DNA from: Scylla paramamosain
Taxonomy: Eukaryota; Arthropoda; Malacostraca; Decapoda; Portunidae
Length of the DNA stretch: 64,000 nt
NCBI RefSeq assembly: GCF_035594125.1
Contig: NC_087197.1
Span: 7,171,610-7,235,609 of the forward strand
Direction: 5' to 3'
The position numbers and the translations under genes were made by a program. Below are positions 50,193 to 64,000 of this stretch, one piece after another (within the stretch, counting starts at the first letter, position 1; the number at the start of each line of letters is the position of its first letter). A model generated the notes under the pieces. That model saw nothing but the letters and a program-made list of their open reading frames with translations, was not told where the DNA came from and searched no databases.

Positions 50193-52237
50193 ACTTACAG
50201 GCAAGTGCATGTTTTGAAGCTGGCAGACTACACTCTTTCCTGCATGAGTGGCGTAAAATTACCAGTGACCCTGTCATTTTGGATATTGTTCAGCATTGCC
50301 ACCTTGATATTGATGTCGATAGTGTTCACCCTTTATTTTTTAATGATTTGGAATACAGGTTCAACACTGTGCAACAGGGGATAATTTCTGGAGAGATCAA
50401 AAAACTTTTACAGCTTAAAGTCATTAAAGTCACACACAAACAAACTCAGCAGGTTATCTCTCCTATTTTTTTGCGAGAAAAGAAAAACGGGGAATTTCGC
50501 CTGGTTCTTAACTTGGAGAGGTTAAACAAATACATACCATATAAACATTTTAAAATGGAAAATTTTGAACAGGCCATCAGGCTCATCAACCAGGGTGATT
50601 TTTTGGCTTCTGTCGATCTCAGGCATGCTTATTATTCTGTTAGGGTTGCAGATGAGCAACAACGATTTTTATGTTTTACATGGCAAGGTGTTATCTATCA
50701 ATTCACCTGCCTCCCTAATGGCATTTCTGAGGGACCTCGGCTTTTCACCAAACTGATGAAGCCAGTATTTGCTACTCTAAGGCAGGAAGGATACACTATC
50801 ACCAGCTTTATAGATGACACATTAATTTGCAGTAACTCTTACTCAGGATGTCTTCAGGCGATTCAGGCCACCATTTCTCTGTTGCAGAGGTTAGGCTTTT
50901 GTATCAATATGGAGAAGTCTGTTCTCACCCCCACACAATGTATTGAATACCTAGGCAATGTTATTAACACCAAGTTCATGACTGCCTCTTTACCTGAGCG
51001 TAGACTAATCAAAATTCGCCAAGGATGTGCAGAACTTTTGTGTAAAGATGTTGCCCCCATTCGAGAGGTGGCCAGGGTGATCGGCCTCATGGTGGCTGCG
51101 ATCCCAGCAGTGGAGTTAGGTAAACTTCACTACAGGAAGTTGGAGGGGGGAAAAATTGCCGCTTTGAAACAGGAGTATGGTAATTTTGACAGGCCTTTGA
51201 ATATTACTGCAGACATGAAACTAGACCTTTCCTGGTGGTTAGACAATGTGGACAGACACCACAGACACATTTTTAGGCCAGGTACTGACATCGATTTATT
51301 TACTGATGCCTCCAGCCTTGGTTGGGGGGGTCATTTGGGGTGTCAGATTACAAGTGGTACTTGGTCCCTGGATGAAAAGGAGCTTCATATTAACATCCTG
51401 GAGATGAAAGCCATTCTATTCTCTTTGCAAGCATTTGAACATGAGCTGGAAGGTAGACATGTTAGAGTTTTTTGTGATAATACCACTGCCATAAACTATG
51501 TCAATGAAATGGGAGGCACAAAGTCCAAGTCCTGTAATGATGTTGCTACCCAGATTTGAGATTGGTGTCTGGAACATGACTCATGGGTTACATGCTCGCA
51601 CATACCGGGGAAGGACAACACCTTGGCTGATGTAGCCTCTCGCAAGATTAATGACAGACATGAGTGGAAACTCGACTCACACATTTTTATTACCTTGTGT
51701 AATGTTTTTGGGACACCGTCCATTGATTTATTTGCCTCAAAGCTTAACAAACAGGTTAATACATTCTGTTCGTGGTTGCCAGATCCGGAGGCTAAATATT
51801 TTGATGCTTTTTCCTTGGACTGGTCAAACTTTGATTTGTCTTACATTTTCCCCCCATTCTCATTAATTGCTAGGTGCCTTCAGAAGTTACGTGCGGAGCA
51901 AGCACGAGGCTGGATGGTGGTTCCTCTGTGGCCATCCCAGTTTTGGATGGGCATGCTGCTCCAGTTGCTAATAGACTTCCCACGTTTGATAACGAACAGG
52001 AGGAATGTTCTAACACACCCGTCCACAACAGATCCACACCCCATCATGTCCCACACGAGGCTCATGGCATGCCTTCTGTCAGGGAAAACTTGCAGAAACG
52101 AGGAGTTTCGCCAGCGGCTGCGGACATCATACTTGCCTCCTGGAAACCAGGTACTGAGAGGCAATACCGCCCACATGTCCAGAGGTGGTCGTTGTTTTGT
52201 GGTAGACGGAATGTCGATCCCACTTCTCCGACTGTAG
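50154..52237 (+). pseudogene. pol: DIRS pol: reverse transcriptase, RNase H and methylase-like domain, one in-frame stop
   Basis: The frame begins after the putative slip site. LHSFLHEWRKITSDPVILD is a typical DIRS pre-RT segment. RT (about 50,380-51,000): FRLVLNLERLNKYI, ASVDLRHAYYSVRV (motif A), PNGISEGPRLFTKLM, TSFIDDTLICSNS (catalytic IDD), ECIEYLGNVI. RNase H (51,290-51,660): IDLFTDASSLGWGGHLG, INILEMKAILFSL, VFCDNTTAINYVN, then TGA at 51,557-51,559, where a Trp codon is expected before DWCLEHD. It continues SHIPGKDNTLADVASR. The last domain (51,710-51,950), SIDLFASKLNKQVNTFCSW then YIFPPFSLI, is the methylase-like module often found in DIRS pol. Ends at 52,237, overlapping the recombinase frame. 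The stop makes this copy non-functional unless it is read through or polymorphic. Confidence 0.9.
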
Positions 52238-53052
52238 GTCACATTGTAAATTTTTTGATGGAAACCTTTGACAGGGATGTGGGTTATGAGTGTGTGAACA
52301 CTGCGAGGGGTGCCCTGTCTTCTCTCGGCATTGTGGTGGACGGATGCAGGGCAGGAAATCACCCTTTGGTCATCCGATTCATGAGAGGAGTTTTCAATCT
52401 TAGAACTCCTCAGCCCAGGTACACTGACACTTGGGACGTCCAACCTGTCTTAGAGCAACTAAGGTCCATGTTCCCCTTACATGCATTAACCCTTAAAGAA
52501 TTAACGCTAAAATTGGTTATGATGATGGCCTTAACTCAAGCTGCCAGAATTCAAACTTTACAACTACTGTTAATCAGAGACATGCTCATTAATGAACACT
52601 CCATTTCAGTACAGTTGGGGGGCACTCTTAAACAATCCAGACCAAATTTTAACATCAACAGGGTCACATTCCATCGTTACCCTAAGGATCCACGATTATG
52701 TGTCTGTAGCACTCTCCTGAGGTACATTGATGTGACTAAAGAGCTTAGACAGGATGAGATGCACACTGATGCCAGGCTCCTCATTAGCTTCATAAAACCC
52801 CACAAATCAGTTTCCAAAGACACTATTGCCCGTTGGGTCAGGACCATTCTCCGCATGTCCGGCATACACATCTCAAAGTTTTCCGCTGGTAGTGTGCGGC
52901 CAGCAGCAGCTTCAAAAGCTGGAGTGGCGGCTGTCCCTGTCGCATGCATTATGGCTAAGGCGGGCTGGTCTAGGGAATCTACCTTTGCAAAATATTATAA
53001 TAAGAACATTGTGGCTGCTTCTGACCTCTTTCAGGATGCAGTGCTAGAATAA
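52069..53052 (+). CDS. YR: DIRS tyrosine recombinase
   Basis: 327 codons from ATG at 52,069 (MPSVRENLQKRG). The frame is open further upstream to 51,874 but without ATG. It overlaps the pol end by 169 bp, as is usual in DIRS. N-terminal SAM-like DNA-binding region: WKPGTERQYRPHVQRWSLF, HIVNFLMETF. Catalytic domain: first arginine in LTQAARIQTLQL (about residue 165), then FSAGSVRPAAASKAG (about 280), where the HxxR box reads GxxR, and the nucleophile region AKAGWSRESTFAKYYNK (about 305), with tandem tyrosines. The enzyme would integrate the circular DNA copy by strand exchange. The Gly in place of the usual His could be a subfamily feature or an inactivating change. No stops or frameshifts. 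Confidence 0.9.
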   Translation: MPSVRENLQKRGVSPAAADIILASWKPGTERQYRPHVQRWSLFCGRRNVDPTSPTVGHIVNFLMETFDRDVGYECVNTARGALSSLGIVVDGCRAGNHPLVIRFMRGVFNLRTPQPRYTDTWDVQPVLEQLRSMFPLHALTLKELTLKLVMMMALTQAARIQTLQLLLIRDMLINEHSISVQLGGTLKQSRPNFNINRVTFHRYPKDPRLCVCSTLLRYIDVTKELRQDEMHTDARLLISFIKPHKSVSKDTIARWVRTILRMSGIHISKFSAGSVRPAAASKAGVAAVPVACIMAKAGWSRESTFAKYYNKNIVAASDLFQDAVLE

Positions 53053-53346
53053 GACATGATTTGGGTTTGTTGCTGCACTCCAGTGTTGCAGAACACGGAT
53101 ATTTTAAGTATTTAGTATCTAGTACCTTAGGTTTACCTTATGATGTGAACTGTTACCATATTTCAACATTGTTTGTAGATTGGATTAAGTTGGATGCAAT
53201 GTATCTTATTTTATACACCAATTGTATGATTGTCTCATGTACAAGATCCTTCCATGGAATAATAGTTATAGTACTGTTTCTTGTGGGGCATTTCCTTTTC
53301 CTCTCTACTATTGCATCCTCCCTCGTCATCCACATGGCTTCAAAGC

Positions 53347-53489
53347 CTCATGGGAAATGTCCGCCCAGCAGATAGGTGATTTTGCCGAAGTAAAATTAAC
53401 AAAGTACAGGAGACTTACCGTAGGTCACTTGAAGTGTACTTCTAATTTTTCGAGGCAAATCACCTCTGCTGGTGCAGAGATTTCACATG
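53347..53489. repeat. DIRS internal complementary region
   Basis: 53,347-53,397 is the reverse complement of the outer left end (48,671-48,720), and 53,398-53,489 is the reverse complement of the outer right end (53,608-53,701). The two halves meet at AAAATTAACAAAG, which reads on the other strand as the joined ends of a circle. In DIRS elements this region is the template that bridges the two ends during circle formation. Confidence 0.93.
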
Positions 53490-53578
53490 CCCTCCTCTCC
53501 CTCCCTACCTTAAGCTCTACAGGTTACTTAATTTCCTAATTGGTTCATCATGTGGATGTGGAGTCCTTGCTTTAAAGT

Positions 53579-53701
53579 CTGCCGGCAGCGCGTGACGCAC
53601 TCTCTCTCATGTGAAATCTCCGCAGCAGCAGAGGTGATTTGCCTCGAAAAATTAGAAGTACACTTCAACTGACCTACGGTAAGTCTCGTGTACTTTGTTA
53701 A
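53579..53701 (-). repeat. DIRS right inverted terminal repeat
   Basis: From CTGCCGGCAGCGCGTGACGC to the junction at TAATTTTGCAG. It is about 45 bp longer on the outside than the left repeat, the unequal-end arrangement known from DIRS-1. The outer part contains CCTACGGTAAGTCTCGTGTA. Confidence 0.92.
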
Positions 53702-56475
<2,774 letters not shown>

Positions 56476-58276
56476 TTTTTTTTTTTTTTTTTTTATGTAA
56501 GAAGGATACTGGCCAAGGGCAACAAAAATCTAATAAAAAAAAATGCCCACTGAAATGCCAGTCCCTAAAAGGGTCAAAGCAGTGGTCAAAAATTGGTGGA
56601 TAAGTGTCTTGAAACCTCCCTCTTGAAGGAATTCAAGTCATAGGAAGGTGGAAATACAGAAGCAGGCAAGGAGTTCCAGAGTTTACCAGAGAAAGGGATG
56701 AATGATTGAGAATACTGGTTAACTCTTGCGTTAGAGAGGTGGACAGAATAGGAGTGAGAGAAAGAAGAAAGTCTTGTGCAGCGAGGCTGCGGAAGGAGGG
56801 GAGGCATGCAGTTAGCAAGATCAGAAGAGCAGTTAGCATGAAAATAGCGGTAGAAGACAGCTAGAGATGCAACATTGCGGCGGTGAGAGAGAGGCTGAAG
56901 ACAGTCAGTTAGAGGAGAGGAGTTGATGAGACGAAAAGCTTTTGATTCCACCCTGTCTAGAACAGCAGTATGAGTGGAACCCCCCCAGACATGTGAAGCA
57001 TACTCCATACATGGACGGATAAGGCCCTTGTACAGAGTTAGCAGCTGGGGGGGTGAGAAAAACTGGCGGAGACGTCTCAGAACACCTAACTTCATAGAAG
57101 CTGTTTTAGCTAGAGATGAGATGTGAAGTTTCCAGTTCAGATTATAAGTAAAGGACAGACCGAGGATGTTCAGTGTAGAAGAGGGGGACAGTTGAGTGTC
57201 ATTGAAGAAGAGGGGATAGTTGTCTGGAAGATTGTGTCGAGTTGATAGATGGAGGAATTGAGTTTTTGAGGCATTGAACAATACCAAGTTTGCTCTGCCC
57301 CAATCAGAAATTTTAGAAAGATCAGAAGTCAGGCGTTCTGTGGCTTCCCTGCGTGATATGTTTACCTCCTGAAGGGTTGGACGTCTATGAAAAGACGTGG
57401 AAAAGTGCAGGGTGGTATCATCAGCATAGGAGTGGATAGGACAAGAAGTTTGGTTTAGAAGATCATTAATGAATAATAAGAAGAGAGTGGGTGACAGGAC
57501 AGAACCCTGAGGAACACCACTGTTAATAGATTTAGGAGAAGAACAGTGACCGTCTACCACAGCAGCAATAGAACGGTCAGAAAGGAAACTTGAGATGAAG
57601 TTACAGAGAGAAGGATAGAAACCGTAGGAGGGTAGTTTGGAAATCAAAGCTTTGTGCCAGACTCTATCAAAGGCTTTTGATATGTCCAAGGCAACAGCAA
57701 AAGTTTCACCAAAGTCTCTAAAAGAGGATGACCAAGACTCAGTAAGGAAAGCCAGAAGATCACCAGTAGAGCGGCCTTGACGGAACCCATACTGGCGATC
57801 AGATAGAAGGTTGTGAAGTGATAGATGTTTAAGAATCTTCCTGTTGAGGATAGATTCAAAAACTTTAGATAAGCAGGAAATTAAAGCAATAGGACGGTAG
57901 TTTGAGGGATTAGAGCGGTCACCCTTTTTAGGAACAGGTTGAATGTAGGCAAACTTCCAGCAAGAAGGAAAGGTAGATGTTGACAGACAGAGCTGAAAGA
58001 GTTTGACTAGGCAAGGTGCAAGCACGGAGGCACAGTTTCGGAGAACAATAGGAGGGACCCCATCAGGTCCATAAGCCTTCTGAGGGTTTAGGCCAGCGAG
58101 GGCATGGAAAACATCATTACGAAGAATTTTAATACGAGGCATGAAGTAGTCAGAGGGTGGAGGAGAGGGAGGAACAAGCCCAGAATCGTCCAAGGTAGAG
58201 TTTTTAGCAAAGGTTTGAGCAAAGAGTTCAGCTTTAGAAATAGATGTGATAGCAGTGGTGCCATCTGGTTGAAGTA
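56476..58276 (-). mobile_element. Jockey-like LINE (family A), 5'-truncated, poly(A)-tailed
   Basis: Poly(A) is at 56,476-56,494 (T-run on plus). The 5' truncation at 58,276 falls after the endonuclease-RT linker (LQPDGTTAI region). Obvious target-site duplications were not found. It lies between the two inverted arms of the CAGGGTG repeat. Confidence 0.93.
56586..58276 (-). CDS. Jockey-like LINE RT, partial but uninterrupted
   Basis: The longest uninterrupted LINE frame in the window, about 560 codons from the truncation to TGA. It has [74 protein letters not shown], the thumb [13 protein letters not shown] and the end [11 protein letters not shown]. All RT catalytic aspartates (motif A D and YADD) are present, but there is no start codon of its own and no endonuclease. 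It differs from the 30,279-31,886 frame at only about ten residues. Confidence 0.93.
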
Positions 58277-58582
58277 TTGCTGTGTTACCTGTAAATTTTC
58301 TTCACTGACACATACAAAAATTTAAAGTAATTTGCTAAATGTTTCCTGCAAGGCTTTGACTGTGTAGATTGTACACAAAAAATTATCACTTAGTGCTGCA
58401 TGGTGCCACTTGAATACGCAGCAAGCCCACCCAGGTGAGTGGTTCCTGCAATGCACAACTTATGCATTAATTTCTTGTAAAATAAAGCAAAACACTGCAT
58501 ATATGTATAAAGTATTACCAACTTAGAATTACTTGAATTATCAAATCCCAAAGTATGTACCTTAACTCAAAGGACACCACAT
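58277..58582. mobile_element. CAGGGTG-ended repeat, inverted right arm
   Basis: The reverse complement aligns with 55,535-55,830: shared blocks include CAAGTAATTCTAAGT, CAGTCAAAGCCTTGCA and TATGTGTCAGTGAAGAAAAT. The outer end CTTAACTCAAAGGACACCAC corresponds, with changes, to the reverse of GTGCCCCACAAGTTAAG. Confidence 0.7.

Positions 58583-58938
<356 letters not shown>

Positions 58939-59020
<82 letters not shown>
58939..59020. repeat. (TA)~41
   Basis: Separates two oppositely oriented family A 5' fragments. Confidence 0.98.
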
Positions 59021-59024
<4 letters not shown>

Positions 59025-59028
59025 GTAT

Positions 59029-59333
59029 TAACCCTAAGTGTCTTGACACCCCATCCTCAACTTACTAACTTCTGCAACATTTGTGTTCTTAGATCTAATT
59101 TTCAATCTGCAGAACACCTCTCCTCTACTAAACCTCATCTTCTTTTCATTGTTGAAACACAGGTGTCTGAGGCAACTGCCAGTAGCCCCTTTTCTATTGC
59201 TTCCTCTTTCTCTATCCTCATTTTTCAATCCAAAGCTGGATGTTGCATCTATGTGCGCAACAACTTGATCTGCTCTTGTGCCCATGCTCTTGAATCTGAG
59301 TTTTCCACCATCTAGCTATGACTACAGAGTCAG
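59029..59333 (+). mobile_element. Jockey-like LINE (family A) endonuclease N-terminal fragment, decayed
   Basis: Corresponds to 29,010-29,320: reads NFCNICVLRSNF and TQVSEATASSPFS with small deletions. It ends in CTACAGAGTCA, where a new copy begins. Confidence 0.88.
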
Positions 59334-62300
59334 AGGAGGAGGCAGTAGACACCTGCTGAAACGATAATTACTCCCAGTGAGGTTTAAAGCACTGTTCAGG
59401 GGGGTGCTGTGAACTTATCATTAAACCCAGCTGTGATCTCACTGAATGTTTCCCTTTGTGTCTCACAACACAAGGGGGCAGTCACAGCCTGCCCTCTAAA
59501 GACAACTCTCTTTCTCCACACAAAGCTACAAGCACCTAATAACACACACACCCTTCACTCAAAAATTTTTAAATCATCATGGCGACTCCTACACCAACCT
59601 TGGGAGGGGACCATAAATGTCCCCAGGACGGACTGCCTTTCTGTCGACGACCCTAAGTGTCTTGACACCCCCCCCCGACTTTTTCTTCATTAACTTCTGC
59701 AACATTCGCGGTCTAAGATCTAATTTTTAATCTGTAGAACACCACCTCTCCTCTTCTAAACCTCATCTTCTTTTCCTCACTGAAACTCAGGTGTCTGAGG
59801 CAACTGACAGTAGCCCCTTTTCTGTTCCCTCCTACTTTCTCTATCCTCATTTTCGATCCAAAGCTGGATGCTGCGTTTATGTGCGCAATGACTTAACCTG
59901 CTCTCGTGCCCACGCTCTTGAATCTTCCGAGTTTTCCACCATCTGGCTACGACTACAGAGTCATTCTCATACTAAATTTATCTGTGCTGTATACCTCTCT
60001 CCTAACTCCTCTGACTATAAGAAATACTTTGACTACTTAACTTCCAAAGTGGAGCACATTCTGACCCTCTTCCCTTTTGCAGAGATCTCCATTCTTGGAG
60101 ACTTCAATGTTCACCACCAGCTTTGGCTTTCCTCTCCCTTCACTGACCATCCTGGTGAACTAGCCTACAACTTTGCTATCCTCCATGACCTAGAGCAATT
60201 GCTGCAACACCTTACTCGTATTCCTGACCGTCTTGGAGATACGCCCAACATTCTTGACCTTTTCCTGACCTCTAATCCTTCTGCTTATGCTGTCACCCTT
60301 TCTTCCCCGTTGGGCTCCTCCGATCACAATCTCATATCTTTATCTTGTCCTATCACTCCAATCCCTCCTCAGGATCCCCCTAAGCGAAGGTGCCTCTGGC
60401 GTTTTGCCTCTGCTAGTTGGGGGGACCTGAGGAGGTATTTTGCTGATTTTCCTTGGAATGACTACTGCTTCCGTGTCAGAGACCCGTCTTTGTGTGCTGA
60501 GCGCATAACAGAGGTGATAGTGTCTAGCATGGAGGCGTACATTCCTCACTCTTTTTCTCGTCCTAAACCTTCTAAACATTGGTTTAACACAGCTTGTTCT
60601 CGTGCTATACATGATAGAGAAGTGGCCCACAAAAGGTACTTAAGCCTTCCATCACTAGAATCTCATGCACTTTATATTTCTGCCTGGAACCATGCCAAGT
60701 CTGTTCTCCAACTAGCCAAAAACTCCTTCATTAACAGAAAATGTCAAAACCTTTCAAGATCTAACTCCCCTCGTGATTTCTGGCATCTAGCCAAAAATAT
60801 CTCCAATAACTTTGCTTCTTCTTCTTTCCCTCCTCTACTTCAACCAGATGGCACCACTGCTATCACATCTATTTCTAAAGCTGAACTCTTTGCTCAAACT
60901 TTTGCTAAAAACTCTACCTTGGACGATTCTGGGTTTGTTCCTCCCTCTCCTCCACCATCTGACTACTTCATGCCACGTATTAAAATTCTTCGCAATGATG
61001 TTTTCCATGCCCTCGCTGGCCTAAATCCTCAGAAGGCTTATGGACCTGATGGGATCCTTCCTATTGTTCTCCGAAACTGTGCCTCCGTGCTTGCACCTTG
61101 CCTATTCAAACTCTTTCAGCTCTGTCTGTCAATATCTACCTTTCCTTCTTGCTGAAAGTTTGCCTACATTCAACCTGTTCCTAAAAAGGGTGACTGTTCT
61201 AATCCCTCAAACTACTGTCCTATTGCTTTAATTTCCTGCCTATCTAAAGTTTTTGAATCTATCCTCAACAGGAAGATTCTTAAACATCTATCACTTCACA
61301 ACCTTCTATCTGATCGCCAGCATGGGTTCCATCAAGGCCGCTCTACTGGTGATCTTCTGGCTTTCCTTACTGAGTCTTGGTCATCCTCTTTTAGAGATTT
61401 TGGTGAAACTTTTGCTGTTGCCTTGGACATATCAAAAGCTTTTGATAGAGTCTGGCACAAAGCTTTGATTTCCAAACTACCCTCCTACGGTTTCTATCCT
61501 TCTCTCTGTAACTTCGTCTCAAGTTTCCTTTCTGACCGTTCTATTGCTGCTGCAGTAGATAGTCACTGTTCTTCTCCTAAATCTATTAACAGTGGTGTTC
61601 CTCAGGGTTCTGTCCTGTCACCCACTCTCTTCCTATTATTCATTAATGATCTTCTAAACCAAACTTCTTGTCCTATCCAGTCCTACACTGATGATACCAC
61701 TCTGCACTTTTCCACGTCTTTTCATAGATGTCCAACCCTTCAGGAGGTAAACATATCACGCAGGGAAGCCACAGAGCGCTTGACTTCTGATCTTTCTAAA
61801 ATTTCTGATTGGGGCAGAGCAAACTTGGTATTGTTCAATGCCTCAAAAACTCAATTCCTCCATCTATCAACTTGACACAACCTTCCAGACAACTATCCCC
61901 TCGTCTTCAATGACACTCAACTGTCCCCCTCTTCTACACTGAACATCCTCGGTCTGTCCTTTACTTATAATCTGAACTGGAAACTTCACATCTCATCTCT
62001 AACTAAAACAGGTTCTATGAAGTTAGGCGTTCTGAGACGTCTCCGCCAGTTTTTCTCACCCCCACAGCTGCTAACTCTGTACAAGGGCCTTATCCGTCCA
62101 TGTATGGAGTATGCTTCACATGTCTGGGGGGTTCCACTCATACTGCTCTTCTAGACAGGGTGGAATCAAAAGCTTTTCGTCTCATCAACTCCTCTCCTGT
62201 AACTGACTGTCTTCAGCCTCTCTCTCACCACCACAATGTTGCATATCTAGCTGTCTTCTACCGCTATTTTCATGCTAACTGCTCTTCTGATCTTGCTAAC

Positions 62301-62655
62301 TGCATGCCTCGCCTCCTTCTGCGGCCTCGCTGCACAAGACTTTCTTCTTTCTTTCACCTCTATTCTGTCCACCTCTCTAACGCAAGAGTTAACCAGTATT
62401 CTCAATCATTCATCCCTTTCTCTGGTAAACTCTGGAACTTCCTGCCTGCTTCTGTATTTCCACCTTCCTATGACTTGAATTCCTTCAAGAAAGAGGTTTC
62501 AAGACACTTATTCACCAATTTTTGACCACTGCTTTAACCCTTTTATGGGACTGGCATTTCAGTGGGCATATTTTTTTTATTGGATTTTTGTTGCCCTTGG
62601 CCAGTGTCCTTCCTACATAAAAAGAAAAAAAAATGAAAAAAAAAAAAAAGTAAAT
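59334..62655 (+). mobile_element. Jockey-like LINE (family A), full-length, multiply mutated
   Basis: Same 5' end as 28,685 (GAGGAGGCAGTAGACACCTG). Lesions relative to the 28.9-31.9 kb copy: a deletion in the N-terminal coding part near 59,600, frameshifts in a C-run near 59,675, TAA at about 59,728, TGA for Trp at 61,153-61,155, YTDD in place of YADD near 61,690, TGA for Arg at 61,873-61,875, and six instead of seven G near 62,131. A-rich tail at about 62,620-62,650. The 3' part (from 61,846) is what remains at 22,311 in copy 1. Confidence 0.93.
59791..61155 (+). pseudogene. LINE A endonuclease and linker frame of the mutated copy
   Basis: 454 open codons with [51 protein letters not shown] and [12 protein letters not shown]. 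It stops at TGA where other copies have TGG ([11 protein letters not shown]). It retains TCA at the position of the nonsense codon in the 28.9-kb copy. Confidence 0.92.

Positions 62656-64000
<1,345 letters not shown>

Larger units (their letters stand above)
48671..53701 (+). mobile_element. DIRS-type tyrosine-recombinase retrotransposon, structurally complete
   Basis: Contains the full DIRS layout: left inverted terminal repeat, gag, overlapping RT-RNaseH-methylase-like and tyrosine recombinase frames, internal complementary region, and a right inverted repeat longer than the left. Length about 5.03 kb. DIRS elements copy through RNA but integrate a circular DNA using a tyrosine recombinase, leaving no target duplication. 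The GC content is higher than the surroundings. One in-frame stop lies in RNaseH; the other frames are open, so the copy is young. Boundaries are set from the internal complementary region to within a few bases, because TAATTTT is shared at the right junction. Confidence 0.95.

Overview
This is a 64 kb stretch of an animal nuclear genome, made almost entirely of transposable-element remains and very long dinucleotide repeats. The LINE families, a DIRS element, long (TA)n, (GT)n and (GA)n tracts and AT-rich filler together suggest an arthropod, most likely a decapod crustacean. That assignment is inference from repeat style; there is no rRNA, mitochondrial or barcode sequence. The only host-gene evidence I can support is one 138-bp exon (25,869-26,006, minus strand) with clean splice sites. 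It encodes 46 residues resembling the condensin II subunit D3. Much of the window may be intron or intergenic DNA of that gene.

Layout. 0.26-1.64 kb: BEL/Pao-like LTR retrotransposon remnant, minus strand. 3.5-6.66 kb: degenerate LINE (family C), minus strand, split by a 940-bp non-autonomous hAT element with an exact 8-bp target duplication. 6.7-9.3 kb: mostly unrecognised, with a 45-bp minisatellite. 9.3-13.3 kb: fragments of three LINE families. 13.4-17.2 kb: microsatellites with LINE scraps. 17.2-25.0 kb: CR1-like LINE, a CAGGGTG-ended repeat, Jockey-like LINE copies and a PIF/Harbinger remnant. 25.0-28.0 kb: a 570-bp compound microsatellite, the host exon, more microsatellites. 28.0-35.2 kb: a CR1-like LINE with a near-complete Jockey-like LINE nested in its ORF1. 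35.2-45.3 kb: further LINE fragments, a hAT/ZBED5-like transposase fossil and a decayed Jockey-like copy. 45.7-48.0 kb: mariner-like scrap and a CR1/L2-like LINE. 48.67-53.7 kb: a structurally complete DIRS retrotransposon. 53.7-64.0 kb: a second copy of the 17.97-24.47 kb segment.

Most notable. The DIRS element keeps unequal inverted terminal repeats, an internal complementary region that joins the complements of both ends, and gag, RT-RNaseH-methylase-like and tyrosine recombinase frames. A heptamer A_AAA_AAC in the gag frame leads into a pol frame that has no usable ATG, which suggests -1 frameshifting. The element lies exactly at the left edge of the duplicated segment, and its two flanks do not match each other. 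The copy at 17.97-24.47 kb lacks 3.7 kb present in the other, with a TCA microhomology junction. Several (GA)n and (CA)n tracts sit inside or at the 3' end of LINE copies in a way that shows where the microsatellites came from.

The elements do not form a pathway. Most coding frames are broken; the best preserved are the DIRS frames, the Jockey-like ORF at 28,926-31,886 (one stop) and the uninterrupted 5'-truncated RT frame at 56,586-58,276.
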